This document shows positions 1 through 5,218 of a DNA stretch of 5,218 nucleotides, piece after piece (within the stretch, counting starts at the first letter, position 1; every line of letters starts with the position of its first letter). The notes beneath the pieces were generated by a model that saw nothing but the letters and a program-made list of their open reading frames with translations, had not been told where the DNA came from and ran no database searches. Made by a program: the position numbers and the translations under genes. The stretch is taken from assembly GCA_947445425.1 (NCBI GenBank), contig CANFFA010000211.1, forward strand, positions 1-5,218, written 5' to 3'. Source of the stretch: Paludibacteraceae bacterium (lineage in GTDB: Bacteria > Bacteroidota > Bacteroidia > Bacteroidales > Paludibacteraceae).

Positions 1-76
1 AATTTATTAAGAATAAAGTAGCTATACAAGAATATTTACCGACAGCATTGATCCTGAGAGGATCCCTATAATTTAT

Positions 77-111
77 AAAAGAAGAACAAAAACTAATTCG
101 TTCTTTTTTTT
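77..111 (+). terminator. Probable intrinsic terminator of an upstream gene
   Basis: AAGAAC (82-87) pairs with GTTCTT (100-105) around a 12-base loop. The pairing extends outward with A residues at 77-80 against the T run, giving up to 11 pairs including one G-T wobble. Eight T residues follow at 104-111. A hairpin running into a T-tract is the usual form of a Rho-independent terminator. The stem is AT-rich and therefore weak. Its position before the fucI leader suggests it ends a gene left of the window, although attenuation within the fucI leader is also possible. Confidence 0.45.
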
Positions 112-120
112 GAAATAGAC

Positions 121-142
121 TTCAGTACAGTTCAGCACGGTT
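121..142. promoter_or_regulatory. 12-mer direct repeat, candidate operator upstream of fucI
   Basis: TTCAGTACAGTT (121-132) and TTCAGCACGGTT (131-142) match at 10 of 12 positions and are offset by exactly 10 bases, about one turn of the helix. The embedded 8-mer AGTACAGT (124-131) recurs as its reverse complement at 3463-3470, and its first seven bases recur at 3522-3528, both upstream of the second transcription unit. This would fit a binding site for a sugar-responsive regulator controlling both units. The regulator is not in the window and its family is unknown. Confidence 0.3.
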
Positions 143-226
143 GGTGCATGGCTCAAAAGAATAAAATTAATAATAAACCAATCCTCCAAACAGTAAAATG
201 AAAGAGGAATAAAAACAGACTTAATT

Positions 227-2071
227 ATGAATGCAAGCTCATCATCAGCTCCAGCTTCTCAAGGCGATAGCCAGCAACGTAAAATAAAAACCGGAAGGTT
301 ACAGGGTGATAATCCAAAAATTGGTATTCGTCCAACCATTGATGCTCGCCAAGGCGGTGTGCGCGAATCTTTGGAAGTGCAAACCATGAATATGGCTAAA
401 AACCTAGCCAATTTCATCAGTTCTACGCTGAAATATGCTGACGGGACTGCTGTTGAATGTGTAATTGCTGATACGACTATCGGACGTGTAGACGAGGCGG
501 CTGCTTGTGCTGAGAAATTTAGATTGGCAGGAGTTGGTGCTACCATCACCGTTACGCCATGTTGGTGCTATGGTAGTGAAACCATTGATTATGATTCTCA
601 AATTCCAAAAGCTATCTGGGGATTCAACGGAACAGAACGCCCAGGAGCTGTTTACTTGGCAGCAGCTTTGGCAGGTCATACACAAAAAGGTTTACCGGCA
701 TTCGGTATTTACGGTCGTGAAGTACAAGATAGTACTGATACTACTATTCCAAATGATGTTCAGGCTAAAATTATCAGCTTTGTAAAAAGTGGTATTGCTG
801 TGGCCAGCTTAAAAGGTAAATCTTATCTTTCTGTCGGATCAGTTTCTATGGGAATTGCTGGTTCAATTGTAGATGGAGACTTTTTCCAAAACTATCTGGG
901 AATGCGCAATGAATATGTGGACATGAGTGAAATTATTCGCCGAGTTCAATTGGGTATCTATGATCCAGAAGAATATAAGAAAGCATTGGACTGGACAGTG
1001 AAAAACTGTAAAGTAAATGAAGGTCCAAATACCAATCCAGAACACGCTGTTAAATCACGTGAAGTATTGAATCAAGAGTGGGAATATGTGGTAAAGATGA
1101 CCTTGATTATTCGTGACTTAATGATTGGCAATCCTAAATTACGTGAATTGGGATTCGGCGAAGAAGCTCTGGGACATAATGCCATTGCTTCTGGATTTCA
1201 AGGACAACGTCAATGGACTGACTTTATGCCGAACGGTGATTTCATGGAGGCGATTTTAAATACTTCATTCGATTGGAACGGTATCAGAGAGGTATTTGTA
1301 ATTGCGACTGAAAATGATGCACTGAACGCAGTGACCATGTTGTTTGGAAAATTATTAACGAATACAGCACAGGTTTTTGCCGATGTACGTACTTATTGGA
1401 GTCCAGAAGCTGTAGAGCGTGTTACAGGACATAAGTTAGAAGGTCGTGCTTCAGAAGGATTGATACACTTGATTAACTCAGGTTCTGCTTCTTTAGATGG
1501 TACTGGACAACAATCGATTGATGGTAAACCAGCCATGAAACCTTTCTGGGAAATTACAGAAGAAGAGGTGCAAAAAACATTGGATGCTACCACTTGGTAC
1601 CCAGCTGAGGGTGAGTATTTCCGTGGTGGTGGTTTCTCTTCAAACTTCCTTACCAAAGGGGGAATGCCAGTAACTATGGCGAGATTAAATTTGGTAAAAG
1701 GCTTGGGACCTGTACTTCAAATTGCTGAAGGATGGACCGTAGATTTACCTGCTGATGTACATAAAGTACTAGATGAACGCACCAGCAAAACTTGGCCAAC
1801 TACATGGTTTGCTCCAAGAATTACCGGTGAAGGAAATTTTACAGATGTTTATACTGTAATGAACAATTGGGGAGCAAATCACTGCGCATTTAGCTACGGA
1901 CATATTGGTTCTGACCTGATTACACTTGCTTCTATGTTACGTATTCCTGTTTGTATGCACAATGTTGACGAAGAAAAACTCTTCCGTCCTAGTGCATGGT
2001 CAGCCTTTGGAATGGACAAAGAAGGATCTGATTATAGAGCTTGCCAGACTTACGGACCACTTTACAAATAA
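227..2071 (+). CDS. fucI: L-fucose isomerase
   Basis: Cytoplasmic enzyme interconverting L-fucose and L-fuculose (members also act on D-arabinose), the first step of the isomerase pathway for fucose. The 614-residue protein matches E. coli FucI (591 residues) almost throughout: GVRESLE and QTMNMAK near residues 45-57, [10 protein letters not shown] (110-119), [18 protein letters not shown] (from 132), the MGIAGSIVD stretch, and a C-terminal [13 protein letters not shown]. The Mn2+ ligands known in E. coli (Glu337, Asp361, His528) correspond to Glu362 in ATEND, Asp386 in FADVRTYW and His552 in NWGANH, so the active site is intact. Homology begins at PKIGIRP (residues 30-36), leaving a Ser/Gln-rich tail about 23 residues longer than E. 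coli FucI. ATG 227 is used because an in-frame stop lies at 194-196 and no in-frame ATG occurs between 227 and the conserved start of the fold. No well-placed Shine-Dalgarno is present, as is common in Bacteroidota. The aldolase gene follows after 11 bases, probably in the same operon. Confidence 0.97.
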   Translation: MNASSSSAPASQGDSQQRKIKTGRLQGDNPKIGIRPTIDARQGGVRESLEVQTMNMAKNLANFISSTLKYADGTAVECVIADTTIGRVDEAAACAEKFRLAGVGATITVTPCWCYGSETIDYDSQIPKAIWGFNGTERPGAVYLAAALAGHTQKGLPAFGIYGREVQDSTDTTIPNDVQAKIISFVKSGIAVASLKGKSYLSVGSVSMGIAGSIVDGDFFQNYLGMRNEYVDMSEIIRRVQLGIYDPEEYKKALDWTVKNCKVNEGPNTNPEHAVKSREVLNQEWEYVVKMTLIIRDLMIGNPKLRELGFGEEALGHNAIASGFQGQRQWTDFMPNGDFMEAILNTSFDWNGIREVFVIATENDALNAVTMLFGKLLTNTAQVFADVRTYWSPEAVERVTGHKLEGRASEGLIHLINSGSASLDGTGQQSIDGKPAMKPFWEITEEEVQKTLDATTWYPAEGEYFRGGGFSSNFLTKGGMPVTMARLNLVKGLGPVLQIAEGWTVDLPADVHKVLDERTSKTWPTTWFAPRITGEGNFTDVYTVMNNWGANHCAFSYGHIGSDLITLASMLRIPVCMHNVDEEKLFRPSAWSAFGMDKEGSDYRACQTYGPLYK

Positions 2072-2084
2072 TTTCAATTGAAAT
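2071..2084. repeat. 14-base perfect palindrome across the fucI/aldolase junction
   Basis: ATTTCAATTGAAAT reads identically on both strands. It covers the last base of the fucI stop codon, the whole intercistronic gap and the first two bases of the aldolase ATG. It may be chance in AT-rich DNA, or a small structure affecting initiation of the second gene. No T-tract follows, so it is not a terminator. Confidence 0.35.
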
Positions 2085-3210
2085 GGACGAAAAAATTAAA
2101 GAACTGATAGATGTTTCAAGAGACTATGGCAAAAATAAAAGCTTTGTCATTGCCGGAGGCGGAAATACATCTTACAAAAACGAAGAATTTATTTGGGTCA
2201 AAGCCAGTGGAAGCTCGCTTGAAACGATAGATGAAAACGGATTTGTTTCCCTCTCTCGTGCTAAATTAAAACCGATCTCTACTAAAAACTACAGCCAGCA
2301 ATCAGCAGAACGTGAAGCAGAGGTGAAACAAGATTTGGCAAATGCAATTGTTTCTACCAATGGGAATCGCCCTTCAGTGGAAACCTCCATGCATGAGGTA
2401 ATCGACTATCCATTTGTGGTACACACGCATCCCACCAACGTGAATGCGCTGATGTGTTCAAAAAATGCAGCCGCTGCTTCTAAGGAATTGTTTGGAGATG
2501 ACGCACTTTTCATCCCTTATACCGATCCTGGATATGTATTGTTTAAAAAAGTTGCAACTGAAATAAAGCTCTATACTGACAAATTTGGGAAGTCACCTCA
2601 GATTATATTCCTTGAAAATCATGGTGTATTTGTTGCTGCAGATTCTGTGACAGAGATTAATGAGTTGTATGAGCACATACTTCAAAATATCAATGCCTGC
2701 ATAGAAAAAGCGCTGCCTTCGGATGATGCTTTGCGGTTTGAATCACCCTTGTTAGATCAAATTCAAACGCTTCATCCTGGTTTCACCAACTTTTTAGCAA
2801 AGGGGATTTCAAGCAATTTGATTCATCATTTTGTGAAAGATGCTAGTACTTTTGATAAAGTGAAAACAGCCTTTACGCCAGATGATATTGTCTATTGTAA
2901 GGCACATTATCTCTTTATTCCTGAGCAAAAAGAGCCATTAGACTTGATTCAAGTTGCCAAAAGCTCTGTTGCAAATTATTTGGAGATCAACGGATATCTA
3001 CCTAAAATAATTGCGGTACAAGGTGTAGGTATCATAGCAGTAGAGGATAGTATTAAAACAATTCTAAATATGTTAGAAGTGTATACTAATATTCTTAAAA
3101 TAAGCTTTTTGTCTGAGAATTTCGGTGGGCCACAATCCATGACTGCTGAACAAATTGACTTTATTGACAATTGGGAAGTAGAGAATTACCGCAGACAGAT
3201 GGCGAAATAA
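2083..3210 (+). CDS. Free-standing class II aldolase, RhaE-like (deoxyketose-1-phosphate aldolase candidate)
   Basis: Probable zinc-dependent cytoplasmic aldolase of the class II aldolase/adducin fold, likely cleaving L-fuculose- or L-rhamnulose-1-phosphate to dihydroxyacetone phosphate and L-lactaldehyde. The 375-residue protein has a phosphate-loop-like GGNTS (26-30), WVKASGSS (38-45), PSVE with candidate catalytic Glu100, and zinc-ligand candidates His114 and His116 (HTHP) and His180 (ENHG). Classical FucA is only about 215 residues. This protein continues through a 150-residue C-terminal module (QGVG at 313-316, NW at 363-364) that aligns with the region just before the dehydrogenase domain of the gene at 3579. 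It thus equals the aldolase part of the RhaEW fusion without the SDR. ATG 2083 is preferred. The frame stays open back to a TTG at 2041, but that would overlap fucI by 31 bases and add 14 residues with no counterpart seen. It lies 11 bases after fucI and is probably co-transcribed. Its codon use looks less biased than that of its neighbours. The exact substrate is inferred. Confidence 0.85.
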   Translation: MDEKIKELIDVSRDYGKNKSFVIAGGGNTSYKNEEFIWVKASGSSLETIDENGFVSLSRAKLKPISTKNYSQQSAEREAEVKQDLANAIVSTNGNRPSVETSMHEVIDYPFVVHTHPTNVNALMCSKNAAAASKELFGDDALFIPYTDPGYVLFKKVATEIKLYTDKFGKSPQIIFLENHGVFVAADSVTEINELYEHILQNINACIEKALPSDDALRFESPLLDQIQTLHPGFTNFLAKGISSNLIHHFVKDASTFDKVKTAFTPDDIVYCKAHYLFIPEQKEPLDLIQVAKSSVANYLEINGYLPKIIAVQGVGIIAVEDSIKTILNMLEVYTNILKISFLSENFGGPQSMTAEQIDFIDNWEVENYRRQMAK

Positions 3211-3239
3211 TTTAACGTAACATAGAAGTAATTAGAACA

Positions 3240-3434
3240 ATATAATGTCGTTTAATTTGGTCTACTCCAATAAGTCATTTTGATATTTTTGAACGCCAAG
3301 AACGCCAAGAACGCTAAGTTTTGAAGTCGCAAAGTTCAGATATACAGCATTTAAATTTCTTAGCGTCTTATCACCTTTGCATCTTTGCGTTAGAAAAATA
3401 TTTTTTGAGCGAACAAAATAATATGACATTATAT
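3240..3434. repeat. MITE-like imperfect inverted-repeat element
   Basis: The ends are perfect 10-base inverted repeats, ATATAATGTC (3240-3249) and GACATTATAT (3425-3434). Moving inward, further blocks pair in the same order: ATATTTTT (3283-3290) with AAAAATAT (3394-3401), AACGCCAAGA (3292-3301) with TCTTTGCGTT (3382-3391, 9 of 10), and ACGCTAAG (3311-3318) with CTTAGCGT (3359-3366). The centre is near 3337. Such nested symmetry over about 195 bases in a non-coding gap resembles a miniature inverted-repeat element or a dispersed palindromic repeat. CAAT occurs at 3238-3241 and 3435-3438 and might be a target duplication, but it overlaps the left end and is short. In RNA it would fold into a long interrupted hairpin. 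Confidence 0.55.
3292..3318. repeat. Three tandem 9-mers, AACGCYAAG
   Basis: AACGCCAAG (3292-3300), AACGCCAAG (3301-3309) and AACGCTAAG (3310-3318) abut without spacers. A degenerate copy, GTCGCAAAG, follows at 3326-3334. Inverted relatives occur on the other arm: CTTAGCGT (3359-3366), CTTTGCAT (3375-3382) and CTTTGCGTT (3383-3391). Similar AACGCAAAG-type units occur, as far as I recall, between genes in many Bacteroidota genomes. Their function is not known to me. Confidence 0.7.
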
Positions 3435-3462
3435 CAATCACATTACTTAATTATCAAAAAAC

Positions 3463-3470
3463 ACTGTACT
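3463..3470 (-). promoter_or_regulatory. Candidate operator half, ACTGTACT
   Basis: ACTGTACT is the exact reverse complement of AGTACAGT at 124-131 upstream of fucI. It lies about 40 bases upstream of the putative TAnnTTTG element. With the motif at 3522-3528 it forms an inverted pair whose centres are about 58 bases apart. The pairing also extends into similar flanks (CTGTACT followed by ATTA, with a one-base offset). A regulator bound to both could loop the promoter. This rests on motif recurrence only. Confidence 0.28.
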
Positions 3471-3508
3471 ATTATCAAATTTTAAGGGTTAAATCATATG
3501 AAGTATTC

Positions 3509-3516
3509 TAAATTTG
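3509..3516 (+). promoter_or_regulatory. Putative Bacteroidota -7 promoter element
   Basis: TAAATTTG fits the TAnnTTTG consensus recognised by the primary sigma factor of Bacteroidota. It lies 62 bases before the fusion-gene start, so transcription would begin near 3523 and give a leader of roughly 55 bases. No clear TTTG-type -33 element lies 19-21 bases upstream, which weakens the call. It is the only exact match noticed in either intergenic region. Confidence 0.45.
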
Positions 3517-3521
3517 TAATA

Positions 3522-3528
3522 AGTACAG
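3522..3528 (+). promoter_or_regulatory. Candidate operator at the predicted transcription start
   Basis: AGTACAG lies 6 bases downstream of the TAAATTTG element, overlapping the expected transcription start, a usual place for a repressor site. The same heptamer stands at 124-130 upstream of fucI and inverted at 3464-3470. Shared regulation of both units by one sugar-sensing factor is inferred. Confidence 0.3.
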
Positions 3529-3578
3529 AAATTAATTAATTCAATAGATTAAAAATAAAACCAAAACCAAGATTCAAT

Positions 3579-5218
3579 ATGAAATTTCAAAAGAAAAGCG
3601 ATTACAAGTTCGTAACTTACGCATGGGAAGAGTCCAAAGCAGCAGCAATGGAAGGAAATGAAGTAGACCTATTTATCTACCGTTCAAACCTTTTAGGATC
3701 AGACTTAAGACTTACCAATTTTGCCGGTGGAAATACCTCTTGCAAACTAGATCAAAAAGATCCATTGACTGGAAAAATGGCTGAAGTGATGTGGGTAAAA
3801 GGTTCAGGTGGTGACATCGGTACTTTGAAGAAAGCTGGTTGCGCTTCACTATATGTTGAGAAACTCCACAACTTAAAAAATGTATACCGTGGTCTTGAAT
3901 TCGAAGACGAAATGGTGGACCTATTCAATTACTGTTTAGCTGATTTAAAATCTGCAGCGCCTTCTATTGACACTCCATTACACGGACTTTTGCCTTTCAA
4001 ACACGTTGACCACTTGCACCCTGACGCCTTAATTGCAATTGCAGCAGCTGCAGATGGCGAAAAAATTATGAATGAAATCTGGGGTGATTCTTTTGCATGG
4101 ATTCCTTGGCAACGTCCTGGTTTTGATTTAGGTTTACAATTGGAAGCAGCTGTAAAGAAAAATCCAAACATCAAAGGCTTGATCTTGGGTGGTCACGGTC
4201 TGTTTACTTGGGGTGATACTTCTTATGATTGTTATGTAAATTCATTGAACTGTATCGAAGAGGCTTCTGAGTATTTAGAAGCACGTTATGGCAAAACTAA
4301 ACCAGTATTTGGTGGTGCTAAGGTAGCAGCAATTTCTGAAGAAGATCGTAAAGATCAAGCAGCTCAAATTCTACCTTTGTTGAGAGGATTGGCTTCTTCT
4401 TACAAACCAATGGTAGGTAACTTTACTGATGATGCTCGCGTATTGGAATTTGTGGGTAGTGCAGACTTACAACGTTTGGCAGCCATTGGTACGAGTTGTC
4501 CAGATCACTTTTTACGTACAAAAATCTGTCCTTTAGTATTAGAAATTGATCCTAAAGCTGACTTGAACAGCCCAGAAGTACAAGCGAAATTGGAAGCACA
4601 GTTTGTGGCTTACCGTGAAATGTACAATGGTTACTATAATCGTTGCAAACGTGCCCACAGTCCAGCTGTTCGTGATACTAATCCTGTTGTGATTCTGTAT
4701 CCTGGTGTTGGAATGTTTAACTTTGCCAAAGATCGTGCAACTGCTCGTGTATCAGGTGAATTCTATATCAATGCTATCAATGTAATGAAAGGTGCTGAGG
4801 CAGTTTCTACTTATCAAGGTTTACCAGAACAAGAAGCATTTGATATCGAATACTGGTTGCTTGAAGAGGCAAAACTACAACGTATGCCAAAAGAAAAACC
4901 ACTTTCTCGTAAAGTTGCTTTGGTAACTGGTTCTGGTGGTGGTATCGGAAAAGCAATTGCTAAGAAATTGGTAGAAGAAGGTGCTTGTATTATGCTAACA
5001 GACTTGAATCCAGAGTGGTTACAAGCTGCAAAAGATGAATTTGTCCAATTGTTCGGAAAAGATGTAGTGGCTGACGTTATTTTGGACGTAACTAAACCCG
5101 ACCTAATGGATCAGGCATATAAGGCTACTTCATTGGCATTTGGAGGAGTAGATATTATCGTCAATTGTGCTGGTCTAGCAATCTCTAAACCACTAGAGCA
5201 AACATCAATTTCTGACTG
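3579..5218 (+). CDS. rhaEW: Bifunctional aldolase/short-chain dehydrogenase, RhaEW type (3' end outside window)
   Basis: Two-domain cytoplasmic enzyme. The N-terminal class II aldolase is expected to split L-rhamnulose-1-phosphate (or L-fuculose-1-phosphate) into dihydroxyacetone phosphate and L-lactaldehyde. The C-terminal SDR oxidises lactaldehyde to lactate. The 546 visible residues show GGNTS (50-54), WVKGSGGD (72-79), PSID with Asp131, zinc-ligand candidates His145 and His147 (HLHP) and His206 (GGHG), then a linker module with PGVG (375-378) and YW (425-426). The Rossmann domain starts near 443 with TGSGGGIG (450-457), Asp475 after the second strand (suggesting NAD+ rather than NADP+) and NCAG (529-532, the NNAG motif). 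The YxxxK active site lies beyond the edge. Family members are about 690-700 residues, so roughly 150 are missing. ATG 3579 precedes a conserved-looking N-terminus and has an A-rich upstream tract but no Shine-Dalgarno. The neighbouring fucI leaves open whether fucose, rhamnose or both are substrates. Confidence 0.92.
   Translation, partial: MKFQKKSDYKFVTYAWEESKAAAMEGNEVDLFIYRSNLLGSDLRLTNFAGGNTSCKLDQKDPLTGKMAEVMWVKGSGGDIGTLKKAGCASLYVEKLHNLKNVYRGLEFEDEMVDLFNYCLADLKSAAPSIDTPLHGLLPFKHVDHLHPDALIAIAAAADGEKIMNEIWGDSFAWIPWQRPGFDLGLQLEAAVKKNPNIKGLILGGHGLFTWGDTSYDCYVNSLNCIEEASEYLEARYGKTKPVFGGAKVAAISEEDRKDQAAQILPLLRGLASSYKPMVGNFTDDARVLEFVGSADLQRLAAIGTSCPDHFLRTKICPLVLEIDPKADLNSPEVQAKLEAQFVAYREMYNGYYNRCKRAHSPAVRDTNPVVILYPGVGMFNFAKDRATARVSGEFYINAINVMKGAEAVSTYQGLPEQEAFDIEYWLLEEAKLQRMPKEKPLSRKVALVTGSGGGIGKAIAKKLVEEGACIMLTDLNPEWLQAAKDEFVQLFGKDVVADVILDVTKPDLMDQAYKATSLAFGGVDIIVNCAGLAISKPLEQTSISD

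Larger units (their letters stand above)
1..226. other. Non-coding leader upstream of fucI
   Basis: No plausible protein gene is seen on either strand. From left to right the region holds a small perfect inverted repeat (GATCC at 50-54, GGATC at 60-64), a hairpin with a T-tract at 77-111, a 12-mer direct repeat at 121-142, a short GCAC/GTGC inverted repeat (135-138, 144-147) and an A-rich stretch before the fucI start. No exact TAnnTTTG promoter element was found on either strand, so the fucI promoter is not located. An AAAGAGGA stretch at 201-208 resembles a Shine-Dalgarno sequence but lies about 19 bases before the fucI ATG, too far to serve it. It could pair with TCCTC at 182-186. A five-codon frame (ATG at 198, stop at 210-212) is too short to call a gene. 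Confidence 0.6.
3211..3578. other. Intergenic region with repeat element and putative promoter
   Basis: This 368-base gap separates the fucI-aldolase pair from the fusion gene. No convincing protein gene was found; the longest frame noted, from ATG 3245, has 12 codons. The left part is dominated by a MITE-like inverted repeat (3240-3434) and the right part carries an exact TAnnTTTG element and two copies of an AGTACAG motif in opposite orientation. No classical GC-rich hairpin with T-tract follows the aldolase stop, though the folded repeat could act as a transcript end. The gap length and the promoter-like element suggest that the downstream gene has its own transcription start. Confidence 0.6.

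Noticed and set aside
198..212. Five-codon frame with nearby AAAGAGGA and a possible TCCTC/GAGGA hairpin before fucI, read as a leader peptide
   Set aside because: It is too short, the Shine-Dalgarno-like tract lies inside it rather than before it, and there is no run of regulatory codons.
259..549. Reverse-strand open frames inside fucI (also 404-685, 863-1045 and 1393-1656)
   Set aside because: They lie opposite a strongly conserved isomerase gene, resemble no family known to me and have low-complexity, Cys/Ser-rich translations typical of antisense shadows.
507..785. A + strand open frame of 92 codons inside fucI in another frame
   Set aside because: It overlaps essential, conserved FucI segments and its translation shows no recognisable domain.
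2041..2082. TTG start at 2041 for the aldolase gene
   Set aside because: It would overlap fucI by 31 bases and add 14 residues encoded by the conserved FucI tail; ATG 2083 is the simpler start.
2976..3170. Reverse-strand open frame inside the free-standing aldolase gene
   Set aside because: It is antisense to the conserved C-terminal module and has no supporting features.
2083..3210. Classical L-fuculose-1-phosphate aldolase (FucA)
   Set aside because: FucA is about 215 residues and lacks the 150-residue C-terminal module; motif spacing matches the RhaE part of the neighbouring fusion instead.
3292..3391. CRISPR array
   Set aside because: The units are 9 bases, adjacent and without unique spacers, and no cas gene is present.
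3929..4174. Reverse-strand open frame inside the fusion gene
   Set aside because: It is antisense to the zinc-binding core of the aldolase domain; a coincidental open frame.

Overview
The window looks like a piece of a Bacteroidota chromosome (Flavobacteriia, Sphingobacteriia or Cytophagia-like; genus not resolvable). The reasons are an AT-rich composition, start codons without a well-placed Shine-Dalgarno sequence, one exact TAnnTTTG promoter element of the Bacteroidota type, and an intergenic repeat made of AACGCNAAG-type 9-mers. All supported genes are on the + strand and concern catabolism of 6-deoxyhexoses (L-fucose and/or L-rhamnose).

Layout: 1-226 is a non-coding leader with a hairpin plus T-tract (probably the terminator of a gene left of the window) and a 12-mer direct repeat that may be an operator. 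227-2071 encodes L-fucose isomerase (FucI), complete, with an unusual 23-residue N-terminal extension. After 11 bases, 2083-3210 encodes a 375-residue class II aldolase, probably co-transcribed with fucI. 3211-3578 is a 368-base gap holding a roughly 195-base MITE-like imperfect inverted repeat (3240-3434) and then a candidate promoter and operator pair. 3579-5218 is the start of a bifunctional aldolase/short-chain dehydrogenase of the RhaEW type (YuxG-like), cut off by the window edge inside its dehydrogenase domain.

How the genes fit together: FucI converts L-fucose to L-fuculose. A kinase, not in this window, would make the 1-phosphate. A class II aldolase would split this to dihydroxyacetone phosphate and L-lactaldehyde, and the SDR domain of the fusion protein would oxidise lactaldehyde to lactate with NAD+. 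The striking point is that two aldolases of the same long RhaE-like family lie side by side: one free-standing, which aligns end to end with the aldolase part of the fusion, and one fused to the dehydrogenase. They differ at the likely catalytic acid (Glu versus Asp). A division of labour between fuculose-1-phosphate and rhamnulose-1-phosphate is a reasonable guess but cannot be shown from sequence alone.

Nothing here amounts to a wholly new system. The points most worth checking are the free-standing aldolase paralogue, the inverted-repeat element and the AGTACAG motif shared by both upstream regions.
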